A stretch of DNA of 5,715 nt. Source: an uncultured bacterium (GTDB lineage: Bacteria; Bacteroidota; Bacteroidia; Bacteroidales; Marinifilaceae). Under the pieces are notes generated by a model, which did no database searches, was not told the DNA's origin, and saw only the letters and a program-made list of their open reading frames with translations. Where the stretch lies: assembly GCA_905215395.1 (NCBI GenBank), contig CAJMQA010000231.1:1-5715 (forward strand), in the 5' to 3' direction. Positions within the stretch are counted from its first letter, which is position 1. The number at the start of each line of letters is the position of its first letter. Below are positions 1 to 5,715 of the stretch, piece by piece. The translations under genes and the position numbers were made by a program.

Positions 1-1101
1 CACACCAAAAAAAACGGTTATGCCAGCTGGTACCCGGGCAAAGCCAACACACCTAAAATAAACATACTGGAAGGATACAGCTTCCCTTCACTTGTTAAAG
101 CTTCCAAAGCCAGCACATATCTGTATACGAAAGCCAATTTCAATACCTCTCCGGATGTATATGCCACAACCGACGACTGGAAAACAGAAGAACGCCTGTC
201 CGATATCAACCCGCAAATGAAGGAATACAACTGGGGGACAGCAGAACTGGTAACCTGGACCTCCCTGGAAGGAGAAAAAAGGGAAGGTATTCTCTACAAA
301 CCGGAAGATTTCGACCCCACAAAAAAATATCCGATGCTTCTTTATTTCTATGAAAAGAAATCAGACGGACTCTACAATTATATTGCACCCGCTCCCAGCC
401 GTTCTGCCATCAATTATGCCTTTTACTGCAGCCGGGGATATCTGGTGTTTGTTCCGGATATCCGTTATATTGCTGGAATCCCGGGCGAATGTGCCTATAA
501 CTCCATCATCCCCGGAGTGGAAAGCCTCTGTCAGAATCCCTGGGTTGACCGGGATAATATCGGAATACAAGGACAAAGCTGGGGAGGCTATCAGGTAGCT
601 TACCTGATTACCCGTACCCACATGTTCAAGGCAGCCAACGCCGGTGCTCCCGTAGCCAATATGACCAGTGCTTACGGAGGTATCCGCTGGGAAAGCGGAA
701 AGAGTCGCCAATTCCAGTACGAACATACTCAAAGCCGCATCGGCCATAATTTATGGGAAAGCCCGGAACTCTATCTGGCTAACTCTCCATTGTTCAAAGC
801 CGACCGGATCAACACTCCTCTATTGATTATGCATAATGACAACGATGGTGCCGTTCCCTGGTACCAAGGAATTGAATTGTTTATGGCTTTACGGCGTCTG
901 GGCAAACCTGTCTGGATGTTACAATATAATCACGAAGAACATAACCTGTCACAAAGACGGAATCAAAAAGACCTCGCTATCCGACAACAACAGTTTTTCG
1001 ACCATTTCCTGAAAGGAGCCCCCCAGCCTGCCTGGATGAAATACGGCATTCCCGCCATACGTAAAGGCGAATATTCCGGATTAGAACTGATAAGAGATTA
1101 A
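1..1101 (+). CDS. Prolyl oligopeptidase (S9) family serine peptidase, C-terminal part (5' end outside window)
   Basis: The frame is open from the first base of the window, so this is the last 366 codons of a longer gene; an internal ATG at 217 is not the real start. Residues 1 to about 75 (window numbering) look like the end of the beta-propeller or linker region. From about residue 76 onward there is an alpha/beta-hydrolase fold. The nucleophile elbow GQSWGGY places the catalytic Ser at codon 577-579 (residue 193). HNDNDGAVPW gives the acid Asp at 844-846 (residue 282), aligned with the Asp of the DPP4 HGTADD motif. YNHEEHN gives the catalytic His at 940-942 (residue 314). The triad is complete and the C-terminus looks natural, so the protein is probably active. 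S9 enzymes hydrolyse peptides or acyl-peptides; the substrate cannot be read from this fragment. Related proteins are often exported, but the N-terminus is not visible. Family members usually exceed 650 residues, so roughly half or more is missing. Confidence 0.93.
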   Translation, partial: HTKKNGYASWYPGKANTPKINILEGYSFPSLVKASKASTYLYTKANFNTSPDVYATTDDWKTEERLSDINPQMKEYNWGTAELVTWTSLEGEKREGILYKPEDFDPTKKYPMLLYFYEKKSDGLYNYIAPAPSRSAINYAFYCSRGYLVFVPDIRYIAGIPGECAYNSIIPGVESLCQNPWVDRDNIGIQGQSWGGYQVAYLITRTHMFKAANAGAPVANMTSAYGGIRWESGKSRQFQYEHTQSRIGHNLWESPELYLANSPLFKADRINTPLLIMHNDNDGAVPWYQGIELFMALRRLGKPVWMLQYNHEEHNLSQRRNQKDLAIRQQQFFDHFLKGAPQPAWMKYGIPAIRKGEYSGLELIRD

Positions 1102-1114
1102 GTATCCCCAAACG

Positions 1115-1134
1115 CCAGGACTGTTTGAGTCCGG
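1115..1134. terminator. Weak hairpin between convergent genes, possible terminator
   Basis: Thirteen bases after the S9 peptidase stop there is a small hairpin. GGACT (1118-1122) pairs with AGTCC (1128-1132) around a 5-nt loop, and CC/GG can extend the stem past a bulged A at 1117. No T-tract follows on either strand, so this is not a classic intrinsic terminator. Its position in the 69-bp gap between two convergent genes is the main reason to list it. Confidence 0.25.
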
Positions 1135-1170
1135 TGAAAAAGAAAATGTGAATGATTTTACCTCATAAAT

Positions 1171-1986
1171 CTAAAGATCAGATAATACCAAACGTAACCC
1201 CAGGTAATAACAACGACAGCCAGATACGCTGTTATAAGGACAGGACACATCACAATAACGGGCATAGTGGGACCAGCCCCCTCCCCGCGCTATCTGAGGA
1301 TTATTATCACAATCCCCACACCATTCCGCGACATTACCACTCATGTCATATATACCTAATTCATTCGGTTTCCGGGTTCCAACATCATGTGTACTTCCCC
1401 CGCTATTATTGCCATACCAGGCAACAATGCCCAAATCATCCGAACCGGCGTATTTATACCCATGGGTATTTTGTCCTCCGCGAGCAGCATATTCCCATTC
1501 CGTTTCAGTTGGCAAACGGAAATTTTTACCGAGCAGAACATTCAACCTATTGATAAAAATCTGACAATCTTCCCGATTCACCTGTTCAACAGGCCGTTGT
1601 CCCCCTTTAAAAAAAGAAGGGTTACTCCCCATGACAGCCTTCCATAAATTTTGAGTAACCTCTGTCCTGCCTATATAGTAAGAAGCTTGGGGTACATTTT
1701 TCCGATCTGTTATTGCCATATCTAAGGTTTCTTTCTCCACATACACCATCTCAAAACTCACATTCCCAACTTTAAATATTAAATTTTGCTGCATCTGAAC
1801 GGAATCAGCCTTTTCTGTTTTTTGCTCAAAATTTGTTCCTTCTACAGTGAAAGCTGCAATCAAAGATTCCAGAAGGTCGTCAGCAAACAATTTTCCCGGA
1901 AACAAAAACAATCCGGCAGATAGCCAGGTGACAAATATCAACAATGCAACCGAAGCATTTTCCGGATTATTCTTTTTACAACTCAT
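1171..1986 (-). CDS. Exported FGE-sulfatase (SUMF1-like) domain protein, probably not a formylglycine-generating enzyme
   Basis: The gene encodes 271 residues from the ATG at 1986. The frame can be extended to a TTG at 2025, but the ATG gives a better N-terminus: a short basic stretch (CKK), a hydrophobic segment at about 11-29, and a plausible signal peptidase site after LFA (residues 33-35). The mature part is a single FGE-sulfatase domain at about 70-268. Family hallmarks are GRTEVTQNLWKAVMGSNPSFF (from 106), FRLPTETEWEYAARGG (156-171), GIYDMSGNVAEWC (211-223), RGGGW (234-238) and the closing LGLRLV (262-267). In catalytic FGEs, two cysteines five residues apart follow the RGGS motif. Here those positions are His240 and Cys245, so copper-dependent formylglycine formation is unlikely. 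The segment between GNVAEW and RGGG is short, and the usual glycine-rich start of the domain is degenerate. The C-terminus has extra cysteines (245, 249, 257, 259). Likely location is periplasm or envelope; the function is unknown. It is convergent with the S9 gene and divergent from rplU. Confidence 0.85.
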   Translation of the reverse strand: MSCKKNNPENASVALLIFVTWLSAGLFLFPGKLFADDLLESLIAAFTVEGTNFEQKTEKADSVQMQQNLIFKVGNVSFEMVYVEKETLDMAITDRKNVPQASYYIGRTEVTQNLWKAVMGSNPSFFKGGQRPVEQVNREDCQIFINRLNVLLGKNFRLPTETEWEYAARGGQNTHGYKYAGSDDLGIVAWYGNNSGGSTHDVGTRKPNELGIYDMSGNVAEWCGDCDNNPQIARGGGWSHYARYCDVSCPYNSVSGCRCYYLGLRLVLSDL

Positions 1987-2101
1987 ATAGATTCGTTTTA
2001 AATGTATTAATAAATTAGTACCCAATAATCTTCATTATACGGATTATATATAGTATTAAAACCATAAGATAATTTCAAAATTCAAATAAAAACAACAATT
2101 T

Positions 2102-2115
2102 AAACGATCGATTAA
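2102..2115 (+). repeat. Left arm of 14-bp perfect inverted repeat
   Basis: AAACGATCGATTAA is the exact reverse complement of bases 2241-2254. The arm itself contains the palindrome CGATCG and the overlapping palindrome ATCGAT. It lies in the AT-rich spacer, 115 bases upstream of the ATG of the minus-strand FGE-domain gene. It could be a protein-binding site. Confidence 0.75.
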
Positions 2116-2240
2116 TTTAGATGAATAGATAAAATGAAATAAAATATGACAAAAAATAAGTAATAAAATGATAGAAATAGAGTTACTTTTTAATATTTTT
2201 TATATTTTTGAAATGTTTTTAGCGTAGAAAAATAGCAAAT

Positions 2241-2254
2241 TTAATCGATCGTTT
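2241..2254 (-). repeat. Right arm of 14-bp perfect inverted repeat
   Basis: TTAATCGATCGTTT is the exact reverse complement of 2102-2115, with 125 bases between the arms. It ends 44 bases before the -33 element of the rplU promoter. On the minus strand its inner edge overlaps TAAATTTGC (2243 to 2235), which matches the Bacteroidota -7 consensus TAnnTTTG, but no TTTG lies 19-21 bases upstream of it. Confidence 0.75.
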
Positions 2255-2298
2255 CTATGGTCATTCTCCTTCTTCGTTTCAATAAAAAACTCAGATAT

Positions 2299-2329
2299 TT
2301 TGTCATTTATAAAAAAAATACTACTTTTG
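2299..2329 (+). promoter_or_regulatory. Bacteroidota-type promoter of rplU-rpmA
   Basis: A -33 element TTTG (2299-2302) is separated by exactly 19 bases from a -7 element TACTTTTG (2322-2329), matching the phylum consensus TTTG-N19-21-TAnnTTTG used by the primary sigma factor. Transcription would start at about 2333-2337, giving a 5' leader of about 70 nt before rplU. The prediction rests on consensus and spacing only. Confidence 0.8.
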
Positions 2330-2333
2330 CACC

Positions 2334-2404
2334 ACAATTTTCCTAAGAGGTACAATAAGTGGATGGATATCCCACCTCGTGGTATAACATTAAAATAGAA
2401 TAAA
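2334..2404 (+). promoter_or_regulatory. Candidate structured 5' leader of rplU
   Basis: The predicted leader contains complementary blocks. CCAC (2372-2375) can pair with upstream GTGG (2359-2362), and CTC (2376-2378) with GAG (2347-2349), giving a nested stem with a one-sided internal loop. Alternatively CCAC can pair with downstream GTGG (2379-2382) around a 3-nt loop, which excludes the first fold. An 11-codon ORF (2363-2398, MDIPPRGITLK) lies in the same segment and stops 6 bases before the rplU ATG. Leaders that bind their own ribosomal protein are known for several r-protein operons, including a separate L21 leader in Firmicutes. Whether this leader is regulatory is inference. Confidence 0.4.
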
Positions 2405-2716
2405 ATGTACGCTATTGTAGAGATTGCCGGACAGCAATTTAAAGTTGAAAAAGATCGTAAAGTGTATGTTCACAGACTAGCAGCAGAAGAAGGTGCTCAG
2501 GTTGAGTTTGAAAATGTACTGTTTGTGGACAATGATGGTCAGGTGAAAATCGGTACGCCGAAAGTAGAAGGCGCTAAAGTTACCGCAAAAGTACTGGCAC
2601 ATGTAAAAGGTGATAAGGTCATCATCTTCAAAAAGAAAAGAAGAAAAACTTTCGAGAGAAAGAACGGACACCGTCAATATCTGACTCAAATTCAGATTGA
2701 ATCTATCAACGCTTAA
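2405..2716 (+). CDS. rplU: 50S ribosomal protein L21
   Basis: A 103-residue protein, the normal length for bacterial L21. It opens with MYAIVEIAGQQFKV, the family N-terminus that corresponds to MYAVFQSGGKQHRV in E. coli. KIGTP (about 56-60) and the basic KKKRRKTFERKNGHRQYLT segment (about 76-94) are the family signature and rRNA-contacting region. L21 binds 23S rRNA in the large subunit and is needed with L20 in subunit assembly. The start is fixed by homology and by the A-rich upstream context (AATAAA); there is no Shine-Dalgarno sequence, as expected in Bacteroidota. It is the first gene of a two-gene operon, 32 bases upstream of rpmA, behind the promoter at 2299-2329. Confidence 0.98.
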   Translation: MYAIVEIAGQQFKVEKDRKVYVHRLAAEEGAQVEFENVLFVDNDGQVKIGTPKVEGAKVTAKVLAHVKGDKVIIFKKKRRKTFERKNGHRQYLTQIQIESINA

Positions 2717-2748
2717 TTTAATTTGTAACTTCTAAATTTTTATACGAT

Positions 2749-3009
2749 ATGGCACATAAGAAAGGGGTCGGAAGTTCTAAGAACGGCCGTGAATCAGAAA
2801 GCAAACGATTAGGAGTAAAAATCTGGGGTGGACAATTTGCCAAAGCCGGTAATATTCTGGTTCGTCAAAGAGGTACAGTGCACAATCCGGGTGAAAACGT
2901 AGGTATCGGCAAAGACCATACTTTATTCGCTCTGATCGATGGAACTGTTGTTTTCAAAAAGAAAAGAAACAACAAATCGTTCGTTTCAGTGGAAGCTGTT
3001 GCAGAATAA
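2749..3009 (+). CDS. rpmA: 50S ribosomal protein L27
   Basis: An 86-residue protein, typical for L27. The sequence starts MAHKKGVGSSKNGRESESKR and continues with LGVKIWGGQ, the highly conserved L27 N-terminus that reaches toward the peptidyl-transferase centre. It also has RQRGTVHNPGENVG and KDHTLFA, which match the family core. There is no cleavable N-terminal extension before AHKK of the kind found in Firmicutes L27, so it should be used without protease processing. It is co-transcribed with rplU (the usual rplU-rpmA pair), and transcription ends at the strong hairpin 23 bases after its stop. Confidence 0.98.
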   Translation: MAHKKGVGSSKNGRESESKRLGVKIWGGQFAKAGNILVRQRGTVHNPGENVGIGKDHTLFALIDGTVVFKKKRNNKSFVSVEAVAE

Positions 3010-3032
3010 ACTGAAAAATAATGAAATATCAG

Positions 3033-3067
3033 ACTCCTGTATTCTGCATGAATACAGGAGTTTTTTT
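3033..3067 (+). terminator. Intrinsic terminator of rplU-rpmA
   Basis: A perfect 12-bp stem (ACTCCTGTATTC at 3033-3044 with its complement at 3050-3061) closes a 5-nt loop TGCAT. The stem runs straight into seven T residues (3061-3067). It lies 23 bases after the rpmA stop and 44 bases before the serS start, so it separates the ribosomal operon from serS. Confidence 0.93.
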
Positions 3068-3110
3068 ATAATTTTACACACGTTGAAAAAATACGATAAT
3101 TCAAACCATT

Positions 3111-4385
3111 ATGTTGAATCTGAAATTTATCCAGGAAAATAAAGAAACTGTCATAGAGCGACTGGCAGTAAAAAATTTCGACGCCCGGGAAGCCGTAGAA
3201 AAGATCATCGAACTCGACAACCGCCGTAAAGCTCTTCAGCAGGAAGCCGAAGCCAAACAAGCGCAAATGAATGTGATCGCCAAACAAATCGGTCAACTCA
3301 TGCAGTCCGGTCAGAAGGAAGCTGCCGAAAAAGCCCGCCAGGAAACCATAGAGCTGAAAAATGCCATTGCAGAACTGAATAACCTCCGGAATGAAGTAGA
3401 GACCGAATTGAACAATGTTCTGCTTCGTCTGCCGAATATGCCGCATTCTTCTGTAGCTAAAGGAAAATCAGAAGCTGACAACGAGATTGTAAAAATCGTG
3501 GAAAATATCCCCCGGAAACACGAAGCTGATGTTCCGCACTGGGAATTAGCCAAAAAATATGATCTGATCGATTTCGAAACCGGAGTGAAAATTACAGGTG
3601 CCGGATTTCCGCTTTATAAAGGCTTAGGGGCACGCTTACAACGCGCTTTGATCAATTTTTTCCTGGATGAAAATATCAAAGCCGGCTACCAGGAAGTCCA
3701 ACCTCCCCTCATGGTCAATTCAGATTCCGGATATGGTACAGGACAGCTACCGGATAAAGATGGACAGATGTACTACGTGAACGAAGATAATCTGTACCTG
3801 ATTCCCACTGCAGAAGTCCCCGTTACCAATATTTACCGTGATATGATTCTGGAAGGCGAAAAGCTACCGGTAAAAAATACAGCCTATTCAGCTTGTTTCC
3901 GCCGCGAGGCAGGCTCTTACGGAAAAGATGTCCGTGGCCTGAACCGCTTGCATCAATTCGATAAAGTAGAAATCGTACAGATCACCCGTCCGGAAAATTC
4001 CTACGAAGCCCTGGAAGGCATGGTTAAACACGTGGAAGGATTATTGGTTAAACTACAACTTCCCTACCGGATTGTCCGTCTGTGTGGCGGTGATATCAGT
4101 TTCACCTCTGCCCTGACCTTTGATTTTGAAGTTTATTCCAAAGCCCAGGAAAAATGGCTGGAGGTAAGCTCCGTCTCCAATTTTGAAGAATTTCAGGCCA
4201 ACCGTCTGAAACTGCGCTTCAAAGACAAAGGAGACAAAAAAACAACAACCTGCCATACCCTGAATGGCAGCGCCCTGGCACTCCCCCGGATTGTCGCTTC
4301 CCTGCTTGAAAACAATCAATGTGCAGAAGGTATCCGAATCCCGGAAGTACTTCAGGCATTTATGGGGACCGATATGATCAAATAA
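3111..4385 (+). CDS. serS: Seryl-tRNA synthetase (class II)
   Basis: A 424-residue protein, the normal bacterial SerRS length. It charges tRNA-Ser (and tRNA-Sec where present) with serine using ATP in the cytoplasm. Residues about 27-105 form the charged, Ala/Glu/Lys-rich antiparallel coiled-coil arm that contacts the long variable arm of tRNA-Ser. The class II catalytic domain follows: motif 1 region around 165-202 ending in QEVQPPLMV, the serine-binding TAE loop (233-235) in IPTAEVPVTN, motif 2 FRREAGSYG (263-271) and motif 3 NGSALALPRIVASLLEN (385-401) with its ATP-binding Arg393. Nothing is missing or degraded. The start gives MLNLKFIQEN, the usual family N-terminus; there is no Shine-Dalgarno sequence. 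It lies between two terminators, so it is probably a single-gene transcript. No good match to the Bacteroidota promoter consensus could be found in the 43 bases between the upstream terminator and the ATG. Confidence 0.98.
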   Translation: MLNLKFIQENKETVIERLAVKNFDAREAVEKIIELDNRRKALQQEAEAKQAQMNVIAKQIGQLMQSGQKEAAEKARQETIELKNAIAELNNLRNEVETELNNVLLRLPNMPHSSVAKGKSEADNEIVKIVENIPRKHEADVPHWELAKKYDLIDFETGVKITGAGFPLYKGLGARLQRALINFFLDENIKAGYQEVQPPLMVNSDSGYGTGQLPDKDGQMYYVNEDNLYLIPTAEVPVTNIYRDMILEGEKLPVKNTAYSACFRREAGSYGKDVRGLNRLHQFDKVEIVQITRPENSYEALEGMVKHVEGLLVKLQLPYRIVRLCGGDISFTSALTFDFEVYSKAQEKWLEVSSVSNFEEFQANRLKLRFKDKGDKKTTTCHTLNGSALALPRIVASLLENNQCAEGIRIPEVLQAFMGTDMIK

Positions 4386-4395
4386 GGCCATAAAA

Positions 4396-4428
4396 GATAG
4401 GCCGGAATTTCCGGCTTATCACTTTTCT
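4396..4428 (+). terminator. Intrinsic terminator after serS
   Basis: A 10-bp stem including one G-U pair (4396-4405 with 4411-4420; GC core GCCGG/CCGGC) closes an AATTT loop. It is preceded by AAAA (4392-4395) and followed by ACTTTTCT. It starts 11 bases after the serS coding region and precedes the TPR gene by about 27 bases. The flanking A and T runs would also allow it to work on the other strand. Confidence 0.82.
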
Positions 4429-4454
4429 ATTAACGGATCTCAGCTTTCAGTTCT

Positions 4455-5715
4455 ATGAAAATACTTTTCTTTTTCTGTATTTTATTGCTCCCTCTATGTA
4501 CTTTGAGCCAGCAAAGCGACTCTCAGCTGGCATATACTTATTATCAGAACAAAGAATACGATAAGGCTGCAGAACTGTTTCTGAAATTATACGAGCGTAC
4601 ACGCTCCTCCAATTTTCTGGATTATCACATCATTTGCCTGATCAACGGCAAAGAGTACGAAAAAGCAGAAAGTATACTGAAAAAGTACCTGAAAACAGAT
4701 TCCGGTAATAAAGATTTTTTGATCAACCTGGGATATATTTATGAACAACAGGGGAAAAATAAAAAATCTGAAGAATACTATGACCAGGCCATTCAAAAAC
4801 TGCTTCCACATTCCGGTGACATCATCAACCTGGCCTCCAAATTCAGAAATATCCGAGAATATGGCTGGGCCATTCAAACCTATCTAAAGGGAAGGGAGAT
4901 ATTGAAACAACCGGATGCTTTCATGAGTGAGCTTGGAGATAATTATATGATGGAGCGGGATTATCAAAGTATGATCAATCTGTTCGTCCGTGCTCTCGAA
5001 CAACAACCGGGAAACATCAATTCCATTATTTCCAAACTAAATTTCGCCCGTTCGTACGACCTGATAAATAGCGTAGACCAGGTGATCGAAAATAAACTAG
5101 CTGAAATACAAAAACAAAAAGACTATCCTCCTGTTTTTGATGAACTGATTATCTGGTATGCATCACAAAAGAAGAAATATAATCTGGCCTTGAAACATGC
5201 AATTTTACTAAATGCGAAAAGCACAGACAAACTATATACATTTCTGAATATAGCCAGAGACGCCTCAGCAACAGGTGATTACGATACTGCACTTCAAGCT
5301 TTTCAGAAGATCATAGAAAGAGGAAAAGAGAAAAATGATTTCTATATTCTAGCCAGAAAAGAGAGCCTGAATTGCGAATATAAAAAATTGTCTGTACAAA
5401 AAACAGCTGCTGCACAGTTCGGAAAACTGGCTGAACAATGCGAATCCTATTTGCAGGAATCCGGTTACAACAGTAACAACACAGAGGTCGCCATACTCCT
5501 GTCCGATATCTATGCCTACCATTTGCACCAGCCGGATACAGCCAACCGGATATTAGAAAGAAGCATAAATATGCGCCTCCTAACAGTCAGTACTCAAAAC
5601 CTGTTAAAGTCTAAAAGGGCAGACCTCCTGACTTTTATGAATAATCCCTGGGAAGCCACTATTTTGTATACCCAGATCGAAAAGTCAAATCCTAATAACG
5701 ATATAGGCTATGAAG
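4455..5715 (+). CDS. Exported tetratricopeptide-repeat protein (3' end outside window)
   Basis: The frame from the ATG at 4455 is open for 420 codons to the window edge, so the C-terminus is missing. The N-terminus is a signal peptide (MKILFFF then a Leu/Ile-rich core) with a likely cleavage after TLS at residue 18; the LPLC just before it is not a good lipobox. The rest is alpha-helical with TPR-like helix pairs. Examples are YQNKEYDKAAELFLKLYE (30-47), NGKEYEKAESILKKYL (64-79), INLGYIYEQQGKNKKSEEYY (90-109), ELGDNYMMERDYQSMINLF (159-177) and ARDASATGDYDTALQAFQKI (267-286). TPRs are protein-interaction scaffolds, so this is probably a periplasmic adaptor or assembly factor; no catalytic motif is visible. 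Similar exported TPR proteins of unknown role are common in Bacteroidota. Codon use resembles serS. It sits 69 bases after serS beyond a terminator, so it likely has its own promoter, although none was recognised. Confidence 0.87.
   Translation, partial: MKILFFFCILLLPLCTLSQQSDSQLAYTYYQNKEYDKAAELFLKLYERTRSSNFLDYHIICLINGKEYEKAESILKKYLKTDSGNKDFLINLGYIYEQQGKNKKSEEYYDQAIQKLLPHSGDIINLASKFRNIREYGWAIQTYLKGREILKQPDAFMSELGDNYMMERDYQSMINLFVRALEQQPGNINSIISKLNFARSYDLINSVDQVIENKLAEIQKQKDYPPVFDELIIWYASQKKKYNLALKHAILLNAKSTDKLYTFLNIARDASATGDYDTALQAFQKIIERGKEKNDFYILARKESLNCEYKKLSVQKTAAAQFGKLAEQCESYLQESGYNSNNTEVAILLSDIYAYHLHQPDTANRILERSINMRLLTVSTQNLLKSKRADLLTFMNNPWEATILYTQIEKSNPNNDIGYE

Larger units (their letters stand above)
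1987..2404. other. AT-rich divergent intergenic region
   Basis: This is the only gene-free stretch above 300 bases. It separates the minus-strand FGE-domain gene from rplU. Counting by hand, bases 2041-2220 contain 28 G or C out of 180 (about 16 percent), far below the flanking genes. It holds the two arms of a 14-bp inverted repeat (2102-2115 and 2241-2254), the rplU promoter (2299-2329) and the rplU leader. No promoter matching both Bacteroidota elements could be found for the FGE-domain gene. No RNA gene or mobile-element end was recognised. Confidence 0.8.

Noticed and set aside
361..747. 128-codon minus-strand ORF
   Set aside because: It is a shadow of the S9 peptidase catalytic domain, whose triad is intact in the plus frame.
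832..861. HNDNDGAVPW instead of the HGxxD loop of classical S9 enzymes
   Set aside because: The Asp is in the right place and this wording is, from memory, a normal variant in Bacteroidota S9 peptidases, so it is not a defect or novelty.
1152..1553. 133-codon plus-strand ORF (His/Pro/Tyr-rich)
   Set aside because: It lies antisense within the FGE-domain gene, whose frame has clear family motifs. Its composition is what reverse reading of that gene produces and it shows no domain.
1987..2025. Longer start (TTG at 2025) for the FGE-domain gene
   Set aside because: It would add 13 residues (MGTNLLIHLKRIY) before a normal basic-hydrophobic signal sequence. The ATG at 1986 gives a more typical signal-peptide N-terminus.
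2168..2227. 19-codon hydrophobic ORF (MIEIELLFNIFYIFEMFLA) between the inverted-repeat arms
   Set aside because: DNA of this AT-richness readily encodes Ile/Phe/Leu peptides by chance. There is no promoter, and the length is too short to support without conservation data.
2026..2404. CRISPR array, tRNA or insertion-sequence remnant in the intergenic region
   Set aside because: There is no repeated unit beyond the single inverted pair, no cloverleaf-like segment and no transposase fragment or target duplication.
3066..3446. 126-codon minus-strand ORF, Phe-rich
   Set aside because: It is antisense to the serS coiled-coil region and the rpmA terminator T-tract; the Phe and Leu richness comes from reading Lys/Glu codons in reverse.

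Overview
The window looks like a chromosomal segment of a Bacteroidota bacterium, most likely order Bacteroidales. Three things point there. The start codons lack Shine-Dalgarno sequences and sit in A/T-rich contexts. The rplU promoter fits the phylum-specific TTTG-N19-TAnnTTTG pattern. The protein types are also typical: an S9 peptidase with an HNDNDGAVPW-type Asp loop, an exported FGE-sulfatase-domain protein, and a periplasmic TPR protein next to serS. I cannot assign genus or species from sequence alone.

Layout: (1) Bases 1-1101 are the C-terminal 366 codons of a prolyl-oligopeptidase (S9) family protein with an intact Ser-Asp-His triad; its N-terminal part lies upstream of the window. 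(2) Convergent to it, on the minus strand, is a secreted or membrane-anchored protein with an FGE-sulfatase (SUMF1-like) domain (1171-1986). Its position equivalent to the first catalytic cysteine of true formylglycine-generating enzymes is a histidine. (3) A gene-free, very AT-rich divergent spacer (1987-2404) carries a perfect 14-bp inverted repeat with arms about 125 bp apart, then a clear promoter and a potentially structured leader of about 70 nt. (4) The plus-strand block follows: rplU (L21) and rpmA (L27), a strong intrinsic terminator, serS (seryl-tRNA synthetase), a second terminator, and a TPR protein with a signal peptide that runs off the right edge (4455-5715+).

The rplU-rpmA-serS block is translation housekeeping: two large-subunit ribosomal proteins made from one transcript, then an independently terminated tRNA synthetase gene. 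The flanking S9 peptidase, FGE-domain protein and TPR protein are predicted envelope or export proteins with no evident metabolic link to it.

I found no strong evidence for a novel defence or mobile system. The parts that deserve a second look are the rplU leader (mutually exclusive pairings plus an 11-codon upstream ORF containing Pro-Pro), the 14-bp inverted repeat in the AT-rich spacer, and the His-for-Cys FGE-like protein.
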